Of a DNA stretch of 64,000 nt, positions 1 to 8,771 are shown piece after piece. The position numbers and the translations under genes were made by a program. The DNA comes from Mixophyes australis (lineage: Eukaryota > Chordata > Amphibia > Anura > Limnodynastidae). Positions within the stretch are counted from its first letter, which is position 1. Each line of letters begins with the position of its first letter. A model generated the notes under the pieces. That model was not told the origin of the DNA. It searched no databases and was given only the letters and a program-made list of their open reading frames with translations. The stretch lies in NCBI GenBank assembly GCA_036250195.1, contig JAVHZZ010000066.1:186001-250000 (forward strand), given 5' to 3'.

Positions 1-72
1 TAGAAAAAACAAGTTCACAGGAAGAAAAATAAACTGCTCTACACCATTTCAGCTATCCAAGTGTCCCTCCGC

Positions 73-90
73 TTTTTTTTTTTTTTTTTT
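73..90. repeat. T homopolymer, length varies between units
   Basis: The run is 18 T here. In other units it ranges from 12 (units 33 and 34) to 26 (unit 40), and it accounts for nearly all length differences among units of the same class. It is interrupted by A in unit 52 (near 53885), and its flank is changed to GCTATTT in unit 35. Neighbouring duplicated units share the same length, so it works as a lineage marker. Sequencing error in homopolymers can also alter the count. Confidence 0.9.
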
Positions 91-329
91 AAGTGTGAAA
101 ATTTTTTGGACTCCATCATTGTCCCATTTCACCATGAATATGTGAACTAGATTTATCATTTTGGAAACCTGCATTGTTTTGCTATGGGCAAGGTCGATTT
201 TTACCTATGTAACCAGAGCACTGTTAGGGTAAAGAAAAGAAAGTATGTTGATTTTGACATAAAGACTGGCAGCAGCATTCTGTTAACATGAGCTGAGATT
301 ATAATAGACTTTTTTCTTTAACTAAACAG

Positions 330-333
330 AAAA
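330..333 (-). terminator. First TTTT downstream of initiator tRNA-Met (unit 1)
   Basis: RNA polymerase III usually stops at four or more T on the coding strand within a few bases of the tRNA 3' end. On the minus strand after the initiator gene the first TTTT is at 333-330, about 66 bases past the discriminator base. Only a weak TCTTTC lies closer, about 5 bases past the gene. The arrangement is the same in all units except 29 and 30, where GAAAAG reads GAAAAT and still supplies TTTT. Either the primary transcript has a long 3' trailer or the weak TCTTT is used. Confidence 0.6.
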
Positions 334-398
334 GAAAGAAAGTTTCTACCACAAGTTTACCAATTTAGGATTGCCTTAGATAATGAAGAAAGAGCAAG

Positions 399-470
399 TA
401 GCAGAGGATGGTTTCGATCCATCGACCTCTAGGTTATGGGCCCAGCACGCTTCCGCTGCGCCACTCTGCT
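399..470 (-). tRNA. tRNA-iMet-CAT: Initiator tRNA-Met (CAT), variant C41T, unit 1
   Basis: Unit 1 (1-1097, long). C41T turns the G29-C41 pair into a G-U wobble. This is one of the three G-C pairs that mark initiator tRNAs, so function may be reduced. Confidence 0.9.
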
Positions 471-630
471 AGTCATGCAATGTTTGTTGACTCCTGAAGG
501 TTTGAGGCAACCCAGGAAAGAACCAATATTTATTTTTGTTGGTTGGCAGATAAAGAACAGTAATGAAATGTCATGAAATTTGTCCGTAATAATGCATTTC
601 AGCCCATGTCATGAACACACGCTGCAAGTT
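471..630. promoter_or_regulatory. Head-to-head spacer between the two tRNA 5' ends (unit 1 example)
   Basis: This 160-bp segment is the upstream flank of both divergent genes. Both genes have internal A-box and B-box promoters, so it need not hold core promoter elements. I see no clear TATA box. It contains a 10-bp direct repeat, ATGTCATGAA, at 568-577 and 606-615, and an octamer-like ATGCAATG next to the initiator gene. Short units keep only the 22 bp nearest the initiator gene. Unit 7 lacks one C in the GGCAACCCAGG stretch. Confidence 0.6.
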
Positions 631-704
631 GTCTCTGTGGCGCAATTGGTTAGCGTGTTCGGCTGTTAACCGAAAGGTTGGTGGTTTAAGCCCACCCAGG
701 GACG
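631..704 (+). tRNA. tRNA-Asn-GTT: tRNA-Asn (GTT), variant C56T, unit 1
   Basis: C56T changes the near-invariant C of the T loop (GGTTC to GGTTT), which pairs with G19 and belongs to the B box. This copy is probably weakly transcribed or unstable. Confidence 0.85.
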
Positions 705-715
705 TAGATGACTGG

Positions 716-719
716 TTTT
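716..719 (+). terminator. TTTT terminator of tRNA-Asn (unit 1)
   Basis: TTTT lies 12 bases after the last base of the tRNA-Asn gene, within ACTGGTTTTC, a normal RNA polymerase III terminator position. A second run, TTTTT at about 728-732, is a backup. Both are conserved in long units. Units 42 and 45 carry GATTAGTTTTC in place of GACTGGTTTTC, which leaves the T run intact. Confidence 0.85.
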
Positions 720-999
720 CATATCAATTTTTAGACATCATCTAATCCATCCTCTTGAGGTGTGGGGTGCCTCTGATCCAATTACCTTCATGCCTATCAA
801 TGGTGAGTTTAGTTTGTTCTAGACAGTTTTACTCAACTTCATACTTTGGAAATCCAATTTAGCAACTGGTTGCAGAGGTAAATATATTGGGCAGACTGTG
901 GAAACCAAATTAGTATTAAAATTGCTCTCCCTGTTCCTACCTTGTAGTTACGCTACCAAAACGGACTTTCTAAAAAGTGTCCTACGAAGCCAAGTCCAT

Positions 1000-1028
1000 G
1001 AATAAAGCCTGTGCACAAGCATTTATTC
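1000..1028. repeat. Short inverted repeat with AATAAA on both strands (unit 1 example)
   Basis: GAATAAA at 1000-1006 is mirrored by TTTATTC at 1022-1028, with the palindrome GTGCAC between them at 1011-1016. Both strands therefore carry a canonical AATAAA hexamer. It is present in nearly every unit; unit 56 reads GAGTAAA on the plus strand (58980) and unit 36 reads TTTTTTC in the right arm. No G/T-rich downstream element is obvious, so function as a polyadenylation signal is only a possibility. Confidence 0.6.
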
Positions 1029-1494
1029 TTGTATTGTTGCCAAAAACCAATTCCATATGCAATGGCAGCTAAATGTTTCCTGAGTATAGTGTCTCCCTAG
1101 AAAAAACAAGTTCACAGGAAGAAAAATAAACTGCTTTACACCATTTCAGCTATCCAAGTGTCCCTCCGCTTTTTTTTTTTTTTTTTAAGTGTGAAAATTT
1201 TTTGGACTCCATCATTGTCCCATTTCACCATGAATATGTGAACTAGATTTATCATTTTGGAAACCTGCATTGTTTTGCTATGGGCAAGGTCGATTTTTAC
1301 CTATGTAACCAGAGCACTGTTAGGGTAAAGAAAAGAAAGTATGTTGATTTTGACATAAAGACTGGCAGCAGCATTCTGTTAACATGAGCTGAGATTATAA
1401 TAGACTTTTTTCTTTAACTAAACAGAAAAGAAACAAAGTTTCTACCACAAGTTTACCAATTTAGGATTGCCTTAGATAATGAAGAAAGAGCAAG

Positions 1495-1566
1495 TAGCAG
1501 AGGATGGTTTCGATCCATCGACCTCTGGGTTATGGGCCCAGCACGCTTCCGCTGCGCCACTCTGCT
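1495..1566 (-). tRNA. tRNA-iMet-CAT: Initiator tRNA-Met (CAT), consensus copy, unit 2 (reference description)
   Basis: This tRNA brings methionine to the P site of the small ribosomal subunit to start translation. The 72-base gene has no intron and no encoded CCA. Read on the minus strand it folds as a perfect cloverleaf: 7-bp acceptor stem with the A1-U72 pair typical of eukaryotic initiators; D stem GCGC/GCGT; anticodon stem CTGGG/CCCAG with the three G-C pairs required for P-site entry; loop CCCATAA with anticodon CAT and the animal-type C33; T loop ATCGAAA with A54 and A60 in place of the usual T54 and pyrimidine 60; discriminator A73. The A box and B box for RNA polymerase III are intact. 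It faces tRNA-Asn head to head. The sequence matches the vertebrate cytosolic initiator as I know it. Confidence 0.98.
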
Positions 1567-1726
1567 AGTCATGCAATGTTTGTTGACTCCTGAAGGTTTG
1601 AGGCAACCCAGGAAAGAACCAATATTTATTTTTGTTGGTTGGCAGATAAAGAACAGTAATGAAATGTCATGAAATTTGTCCGTAATAATGCATTTCAGCC
1701 CATGTCATGAACACACGCTGCAAGTT

Positions 1727-1752
1727 GTCTCTGTGGCGCAATTGGTTAGCGT

Positions 1753-1793
<41 letters not shown>

Positions 1794-1800
1794 AGGGACG
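1727..1800 (+). tRNA. tRNA-Asn-GTT: tRNA-Asn (GTT), consensus copy, unit 2 (reference description)
   Basis: This tRNA decodes AAC and AAU. The 74-base gene has no intron and no encoded CCA. It folds as acceptor stem GTCTCTG/CAGGGAC (with one G-T pair), D stem GCGC/GCGT, D loop with GG, anticodon stem TTCGG/CCGAA, loop CTGTTAA with anticodon GTT and A37 (the usual site of t6A), variable region AGGTT, T stem GGTGG/CCACC, T loop TTCAAGC and discriminator G73. A-box and B-box promoters are both intact, and TTTT lies 12 bases downstream. It closely resembles vertebrate cytosolic tRNA-Asn. Confidence 0.98.
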
Positions 1801-2595
1801 TAGATGACTGGTTTTCATATCAATTTTTAGACATCATCTAATCCATCCTCTTGAGGTGTGGGGTGCCTCTGATCCAATTACCTTCATGCCTATCAATGGT
1901 GAGTTTAGTTTGTTCTAGACAGTTTTACTCAACTTCATACTTTGGAAATCCAATTTAGCAACTGGTTGCAGAGGTAAATATATTGGACAGACTGTGGAAA
2001 CCAAATTAGTATTAAAATTGCTCTCCCTGTTCCTACCTTGTAGTTACGCTACCAAAACGGACTTTCTAAAAAGTGTCCTACGAAGCCAAGTCCATGAATA
2101 AAGCCTGTGCACAAGCATTTATTCTTGTATTGTTGCCAAAAACCAATTCCATATGCAATGGCAGCTAAATGTTTCCTGAGTATAGTGTCTCCCTAGAAAA
2201 AACAAGTTCACAGGAAGAAAAATAAACTGCTCTACACCATTTCAGCTATCCAAGTGTCCCTCCGCTTTTTTTTTTTTTTTTTTTTTTAAGTGTGAAAATT
2301 TTTTGGACTCCATCATTGTCCCATTTCACCATGAATATGTGAACTAGATTTATCATTTTGGAAACCTGCATTGTTTTGCTATGAGCAAGGTCGATTTTTA
2401 CCTATGTAACCAGAGCACTGTTAGGGTAAAGAAAAGAAAGTATGTTGATTTTGACATAAAGACTGGCAGCAGCATTCTGTTAACATGAGCTGAGATTATA
2501 ATAGACTTTTTTCTTTAACTAAACAGAAAAGAAACAAAGTTTCTACCACAAGTTTACCAATTTAGGATTGCCTTAGATAATGAAGAAAGAGCAAG

Positions 2596-2667
2596 TAGCA
2601 GAGGATGGTTTTGATCCATCGACCTCTGGGTTATGGGCCCAGCACGCTTCCGCTGCGCCACTCTGCC
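2596..2667 (-). tRNA. tRNA-iMet-CAT: Initiator tRNA-Met (CAT), variant A1G, G57A, unit 3
   Basis: Unit 3 (2194-3294, long). A1G replaces the initiator-specific A1-U72 pair with G-U. G57A keeps the purine the B box needs. Confidence 0.9.
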
Positions 2668-2827
2668 AGTCATGCAATGTTTGTTGACTCCTGAAGGTTT
2701 GAGGCAACCCAGGAAAGAACCAATATTTATTTTTGTTGGTTGGCAGATAAAGAACAGTAATGAAATGTCATGAAATGTGTCCGTAATAATGCATTTCAGC
2801 CAATGTCATGAACACACGCTGCAAGTT

Positions 2828-2901
2828 GTCTCTGTGGCGCAATTGGTTAGCGTGTTCGGCTGTTGACCGAAAGGTTGGTGGTTCAAGCCCACCCAGGGAC
2901 G
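2828..2901 (+). tRNA. tRNA-Asn-GTT: tRNA-Asn (GTT), variant A37G, unit 3
   Basis: A37G lies next to the anticodon and removes the adenosine normally modified to t6A in this tRNA. The fold is otherwise intact. Confidence 0.92.
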
Positions 2902-3691
2902 TAGATGACTGGTTTTCATATCAATTTTTAGACATCATCTAATCCATCCTCTTGAGGTGTGGGGTGCCTCTGATCCAATTACCTTCATGCCTATCAATGG
3001 TGAGTTTAGTTTGTTCTAGACAGTTTTACTCAACTTCATACTTTGGAAATCCAATTTAGCAACTGGTTGCAGAGGTAAATATATTGGACAGACTGTGGAA
3101 ACCAAATTAGTATTAAAATTGCTCTCCCTGTTCCTACCTTGTAGTTACGCTACCAAAACGGACTTTCTAAAAAGTGTCCTACGAAGCCAAGTCCATGAAT
3201 AAAGCCTGTGCACAAGCATTTATTCTTGTATTGTTGCCAAAAACCAATTCCATATGCAATGGCAGCTAAATGTTTCCTGAGTATAGTGTCTCCCTAGAAA
3301 AAACAAGTTCACAGGAAGAAAAATAAACTGCTCTACACCATTTCAGCTATCCAAGTGTCCCTCCGCTTTTTTTTTTTTTTTTTAAGTGTGAAAATTTTTT
3401 GGACTCCATCATTGTCCCATTTCACCATGAATATGTGAACTAGATTTATCATTTTGGAAACCTGCATTGTTTTGCTATGGGCAAGGTCGATTTTTACCTA
3501 TGTAACCAGAGCACTGTTAGGGTAAAGAAAAGAAAGTATGTTGATTTTGACATAAAGACTGGCAGCAGCATTCTGTTAACATGAGCTGAGATTATAATAG
3601 ACTTTTTTCTTTAACTAAACAGAAAAGAAACAAAGTTTCTACCACAAGTTTACCAATTTAGGATTGCCTTAGATAATGAAGAAAGAGCAAG

Positions 3692-3763
3692 TAGCAGAGG
3701 ATGGTTTTGATCCATCGACCTCTGGGTTATGGGCCCAGCACGCTTCCGCTGCGCCACTCTGCT
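3692..3763 (-). tRNA. tRNA-iMet-CAT: Initiator tRNA-Met (CAT), variant G57A, unit 4
   Basis: Unit 4 (3295-4390, long). G57A, a purine-for-purine change in the T loop, is probably tolerated. Confidence 0.94.
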
Positions 3764-3923
3764 AGTCATGCAATGTTTGTTGACTCCTGAAGGTTTGAGG
3801 CAACCCAGGAAAGAACCAATATTTATTTTTGTTGGTTGGCAGATAAAGAACAGTAATGAAATGTCATGAAATTTGTCCGTAATAATGCATTTCAGCCCAT
3901 GTCATGAACACACACTGCAAGTT

Positions 3924-3949
3924 GTCTCTGTGGCGCAATTGGTTAGCGT

Positions 3950-3990
<41 letters not shown>

Positions 3991-3997
3991 AGGGACG
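3924..3997 (+). tRNA. tRNA-Asn-GTT: tRNA-Asn (GTT), consensus, unit 4
   Basis: Matches the reference copy at 1727-1800. Confidence 0.97.
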
Positions 3998-4786
3998 TAG
4001 ATGACTGGTTTTCATATCAATTTTTAGACATCATCTAATCCATCCTCTTGAGGTGTGGGGTGCCTCTGATCCAATTACCTTCATGCCTATCAATGGTGAG
4101 TTTAGTTTGTTCTAGACAGTTTTACTCAACTTCATACTTTGGAAATCCAATTTAGCAACTGGTTGCAGAGGTAAATATATTGGACAGACTGTGGAAACCA
4201 AATTAGTATTAAAATTGCTCTCCCTGTTCCTACCTTGTAGTTACGCTACCAAAACGGACTTTCTAAAAAGTGTCCTACGAAGCCAAGTCCATGAATAAAG
4301 CCTGTGCACAAGCATTTATTCTTGTATTGTTGCCAAAAACCAATTCCATATGCAATGGCAGCTAAATGTTTCCTGAGTATAGTGTCTCCCTAGAAAAAAC
4401 AAGTTCACAGGAAGAAAAATAAACTGCTCTACACCATTTCAGCTATCCAAGTGTCCCTCCGCTTTTTTTTTTTTTTTTAAGTGTGAAAATTTTTTGGACT
4501 CCATCATTGTCCCATTTCACCATGAATATGTGAACTAGATTTATCATTTTGGAAACCTGCATTGTTTTGCTATGGGCAAGGTAGATTTTTACCTATGTAA
4601 CCAGAGCACTGTTAGGGTAAAGAAAAGAAAGTATGTTGATTTTGACATAAAGACTGGCAGCAGCATTCTGTTAAAATGAGCTGAGATTGTAATAGACTTT
4701 TTTCTTTAACTAAACAGAAAAGAAACAAAGTTTCTACCACAAGTTTACCAAGTTAGGATTGCCTTAGATAATGAAGAAAGAGCAAG

Positions 4787-4858
4787 TAGCAGAGGATGGT
4801 TTCGATCCATCGACCTCTGGGTTATGGGCCCAGCACGCTTCCGCTGCGCCACTCTGCT
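4787..4858 (-). tRNA. tRNA-iMet-CAT: Initiator tRNA-Met (CAT), consensus, unit 5
   Basis: Unit 5 (4391-5485, long). Gene matches the reference at 1495-1566. The spacer shows the TTAAAATGAG/ATTGTAA haplotype. Confidence 0.97.
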
Positions 4859-5018
4859 AGTCATGCAATGTTTGTTGACTCCTGAAGGTTTGAGGCAACC
4901 CAGGAAAGAACCAATATTTATTTTTGTTGGTTGGCAGATAAAGAACAGTAATGAAATGTCATGAAATTTGTCCGTAATAATGCATTTCAGCCCATGTCAT
5001 GAACACACGCTGCAAGTT

Positions 5019-5044
5019 GTCTCTGTGGCGCAATTGGTTAGCGT

Positions 5045-5085
<41 letters not shown>

Positions 5086-5092
5086 AGGGACG
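5019..5092 (+). tRNA. tRNA-Asn-GTT: tRNA-Asn (GTT), consensus, unit 5
   Basis: Matches the reference copy. Confidence 0.97.
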
Positions 5093-5881
5093 TAGATGAC
5101 TGGTTTTCATATCAATTTTTAGACATCATCTAATCCATCCTCTTGAGGTGTGGGGTGCCTCTGATCCAATTACCTTCATGCCTATCAATGGTGAGTTTAG
5201 TTTGTTCTAGACAGTTTTACTCAACTTCATACTTTGGAAATCCAATTTAGCAACTGGTTGCAGAGGTAAATATATTGGACAGACTGTGGAAACCAAATTA
5301 GTATTAAAATTGCTCTCCCTGTTCCTACCTTGTAGTTACGCTACCAAAACGGACTTTCTAAAAAGTGTCCTACGAAGCCAAGTCCATGAATAAAGCCTGT
5401 GCACAAGCATTTATTCTTGTATTGTTGCCAAAAACCAATTCCATATGCAATGGCAGCTAAATGTTTCCTGAGTATAGTGTCTCCCTAGAAAAAACAAGTT
5501 CACAGGAAGAAAAATAAACTGCTCTACACCATTTCAGCTATCCAAGTGTCCCTCCGCTTTTTTTTTTTTTTTTAAGTGTGAAAATTTTTTGGACTCCATC
5601 ATTGTCCCATTTCACCATGAATATGTGAACTAGATTTATCATTTTGGAAACCTGCATTGTTTTGCTATGGGCAAGGTCGATTTTTACCTATGTAACCAGA
5701 GCACTGTTAGGGTAAAGAAAAGAAAGTATGTTGATTTTGACATAAAGACTGGCAGCAGCATTCTGTTAACATGAGCTGAGATTATAATAGACTTTTTTCT
5801 TTAACTAAACAGAAAAGAAACAAAGTTTCTACCACAAGTTTACCAAGTTAGGATTGCCTTAGATAATGAAGAAAGAGCAAG

Positions 5882-5953
5882 TAGCAGAGGATGGTTTCGA
5901 TCCATTGACCTCTGGGTTATGGGCCCAGCACACTTCCGCTGCGCCACTCTGCT
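5882..5953 (-). tRNA. tRNA-iMet-CAT: Initiator tRNA-Met (CAT), variant C23T, G49A, unit 6
   Basis: Unit 6 (5486-6580, long). C23T gives G12-U23 wobble in the D stem. G49A breaks the G49-C65 pair. Both are CpG transitions. Confidence 0.88.
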
Positions 5954-6113
5954 AGTCATGCAATGTTTGTTGACTCCTGAAGGTTTGAGGCAACCCAGGA
6001 AAGAACCAATATTTATTTTTGTTGGTTGGCAGATAAAGAACAGTAATGAAATGTCATGAAATTTGTCCGTAATAATGCATTTCAGCCCATGTCATGAACA
6101 CACGCTGCAAGTT

Positions 6114-6139
6114 GTCTCTGTGGCGCAATTGGTTAGCGT

Positions 6140-6180
<41 letters not shown>

Positions 6181-6187
6181 AGGGACG
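6114..6187 (+). tRNA. tRNA-Asn-GTT: tRNA-Asn (GTT), consensus, unit 6
   Basis: Matches the reference copy. Confidence 0.97.
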
Positions 6188-6976
6188 TAGATGACTGGTT
6201 TTCATATCAATTTTTAGACATCATCTAATCCATCCTCTTGAGGTGTGGGGTGCCTCTGATCCAATTACCTTCATGCCTATCAATGGTGAGTTAAGTTTGT
6301 TCTAGACAGTTTTACTCAACTTCATACTTTGGAAATCCAATTTAGCAACTGGTTGCAGAGGTAAATATATTGGGCAGACTGTGGAAACCAAATTAGTATT
6401 AAAATTGCTCTCCCTGTTCCTACCTTGTAGTTACTCTACCAAAACGGACTTTCTAAAAAGTGTCCTACGAAGCCAAGTCCATGAATAAAGCCTGTGCACA
6501 AGCATTTATTCTTGTATTGTTGCCAAAAACCAATTCCATATGCAATGGCAGCTAAATGTTTCCTGAGTATAGTGTCTCCCTAGAAAAAACAAGTTCACAG
6601 GAAGAAAAATAAACTGCTCTACACCATTTCAGCTATCCAAGTGTCCCTCCGCTTTTTTTTTTTTTTTTAAGTGTGAAAATTTTTTGGACTCCATCATTGT
6701 CCCATTTCACCATGAATATGTGAACTAGATTTATCATTTTGGAAACCTGCATTGTTTTGCTATGGGCAAGGTCGATTTTTACCTATGTAACCAGAGCACT
6801 GTTAGGGTAAAGAAAAGAAAGTATGTTGATTTTGACATAAAGACTGGCAGCAGCATTCTGTTAACATGAGCTGAGATTATAATAGACTTTTTTCTTTAAC
6901 TAAACAGAAAAGAAACAAAGTTTCTACCACAAGTTTACCAATTTAGGATTGCCTTAGATAATGAAGAAAGAGCAAG

Positions 6977-7048
6977 TAGCAGAGGATGGTTTCGATCCAT
7001 CGACCTCTGGGTTATGGGCCCAGCATGCTTCCGCTGCGCCACTCTGCC
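6977..7048 (-). tRNA. tRNA-iMet-CAT: Initiator tRNA-Met (CAT), variant A1G, G24A, unit 7
   Basis: Unit 7 (6581-7674, long). A1G weakens the initiator-specific A1-U72 pair to G-U. G24A breaks C11-G24. A1G is shared only with unit 3. Confidence 0.87.
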
Positions 7049-7207
7049 AGTCATGCAATGTTTGTTGACTCCTGAAGGTTTGAGGCAACCAGGAAAGAAC
7101 CAATATTTATTTTTGTTGGTTGGCAGATAAAGAACAGTAATGAAATGTCATGAAATTTGTCCGTAATAATGCATTTCAGCCCATGTCATGAACACATGCT
7201 GCAAGTT

Positions 7208-7233
7208 GTCTCTGTGGCGCAATTGGTTAGCGT

Positions 7234-7274
<41 letters not shown>

Positions 7275-7281
7275 AGGGACG
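7208..7281 (+). tRNA. tRNA-Asn-GTT: tRNA-Asn (GTT), consensus, unit 7
   Basis: Matches the reference copy. One C is missing in the upstream spacer. Confidence 0.97.
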
Positions 7282-8072
7282 TAGATGACTGGTTTTCATA
7301 TCAATTTTTAGACATCATCTAATCCATCCTGTTGAGGTGTGGGGTGCCTCTGATCCAATTACCTTCATGCCTATCAATGGTGAGTTTAGTTTGTTCTAGA
7401 CAGTTTTACTCAACTTCATACTTTGGAAATCCAATTTAGCAACTGGTTGCAGAGGTAAATATATTGGACAGACTGTGGAAACCAAATTAGTATTAAAATT
7501 GCTCTCCCTGTTCCTTCCTTGTAGTTACGCTACCAAAACGGACTTTCTAAAAAGTGTCCTACGAAGCCAAGTCCATGAATAAAGCCTGTGCACAAGCATT
7601 TATTCTTGTATTGTTGCCAAAAACCAACTCCATATGCAATGGCAGCTAAATGTTTCCTTAGTATAGTGTCTCCCTAAAAAAAACAAGTTCACAGGAAGAA
7701 AAATAAACTGCTCTACACCATTTCAGCTATCCAAGTGTCCCTCCGCTTTTTTTTTTTTTTTTTTAAGTGTGAAAATTTTTTGGACTCCATCATTGTCCCA
7801 TTTCACCATGAATATGTGAACTAGATTTATCATTTTGGAAACCTGCATTGTTTTGCTATGGGCAAGGTCGATTTTTACCTATGTAACCAGAGCACTGTTA
7901 GGGTAAAGAAAAGAAAGTATGTTGATTTTGACATAAAGACTGGCAGCAGCATTCTGTAAACATGAGCTGAGATTGTAATAAACTTTTTTCTTTAACTAAA
8001 CAGAAAAGAAACAAAGTTTCTACCACAAGTTTACCAATTTAGGATTGCCTTAGATAATGAAGAAAGAGCAAG

Positions 8073-8144
8073 TAGCAGAGGATGGTTTCGATCTATTGAC
8101 CTCTGGGTTATGGGCCAAGCACGCTTCCGCTGCGCCACTCTGCT
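8073..8144 (-). pseudogene. tRNA-iMet-CAT: Decayed initiator tRNA-Met, unit 8 (G29T, G49A, G52A)
   Basis: Unit 8 (7675-8771, long). G29T breaks a hallmark anticodon-stem G-C pair, and G49A and G52A break two T-stem pairs. The cloverleaf is badly weakened, so I call it a likely pseudogene. Anticodon CAT is kept. Confidence 0.75.
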
Positions 8145-8304
8145 AGTCATGCAATGTTTGTTGACTCCTGAAGGTTTGAGGCAACCCAGGAAAGAACCAA
8201 TATTTATTTTTGTTGGTTGGCAGATAAAGAACAGTAATGAAATGTCATGAAATTTGTCCGGAATAATGCATTTCAGCCCATGTCATGAACACACGCTGCA
8301 AGTT

Positions 8305-8330
8305 GTCTCTGTGGCGCAATTGGTTAGCGT

Positions 8331-8371
<41 letters not shown>

Positions 8372-8378
8372 AGGGACG
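8305..8378 (+). tRNA. tRNA-Asn-GTT: tRNA-Asn (GTT), consensus, unit 8
   Basis: Matches the reference copy, although its partner initiator gene is decayed. Confidence 0.97.
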
Positions 8379-8771
8379 TAGATGACTGGTTTTCATATCA
8401 ATTTTTAGACATCATCTAATCCATCCTCTTGAGGTGTGGGGTGCCTCTGATCCAATTACCTTCATGCCTATCAATGGTGAGTTTAGTTTGTTCTAGACAG
8501 TTTTACTCAACTTCATACTTTGGAAATCCAATTTAGCAACTGGTTGCAGAGGTAAATATATTGGACAGACTGTGGAAACCAAATTAGTATTAAAATTGCT
8601 CTCACTGTTCCTACCTTGTAGTTACGCTACCAAAACGGACTTTCTAAAAAGTGTCCTACGAAGCCAAGTCCATGAATAAAGCCTGTGCACAAGCATTTAT
8701 TCTTGTATTGTTGCCAAAAACCAATTCCATATGCAATGGTAGCTAAATGTTTCCTGAGTATAGTGTCTCCC

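Larger units (their letters stand above)
1..398. other. AT-rich spacer on the initiator 3' side (unit 1 example)
   Basis: No gene is visible here in either strand. It contains the T homopolymer at 73-90, a purine-rich stretch near 230-245 (AAAGAAAAGAAAG), and around 330 an AAAA that reads TTTT on the minus strand and is the first canonical terminator for the initiator gene. The segment from about 285 to 310 separates two unit haplotypes: TTAACATGAG with ATTATAA, or TTAAAATGAG with ATTGTAA. The same stretch recurs in every unit. Confidence 0.85.
705..1097. other. Asn 3' flank and unit end (unit 1 example)
   Basis: No gene is visible. After the T-run terminators the sequence is AT-rich and very well conserved between units, better than the initiator side. 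The best conserved stretch runs from the TGCCTATCAATGG motif to the unit end. Near its end lies the inverted repeat at 1000-1028. Open frames here reach at most about 80 codons and arise only when one stop codon is lost, as in unit 21. Confidence 0.8.
1098..2193. repeat. Representative long unit (unit 2), both tRNAs consensus
   Basis: This unit is a clean example of the long form. In order it holds: 1098-1494, AT-rich spacer with a T run; 1495-1566, initiator tRNA-Met on minus; 1567-1726, the 160-bp spacer between the two 5' ends; 1727-1800, tRNA-Asn on plus; 1801-2193, Asn 3' flank. From the Asn 3' end of one unit to the initiator 3' end of the next is about 790 bp. In that stretch I see only the terminators, the T run and a short inverted repeat described separately. 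Confidence 0.97.

Noticed and set aside
399..470. Organellar or bacterial origin of the tRNAs
   Set aside because: The initiator has A1-U72, C33 and A54 as in animal cytosolic tRNA, and no organellar gene neighbours are present.
471..490. Octamer or C/EBP-like site (ATGCAATG) as a promoter element
   Set aside because: It is a partial match only. In a homogenised array conservation says little, so I could not support a functional site.
568..615. Direct repeat ATGTCATGAA twice in the head-to-head spacer as the cause of the 213-bp deletion
   Set aside because: The deletion endpoints lie outside both copies and the junction shows only one base of homology.
399..704. tRNA-derived SINE family
   Set aside because: The tRNA genes keep near-perfect full-length sequence and there are no target-site duplications around them. 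The T run is a constant part of the unit and not a tail at an insertion edge.
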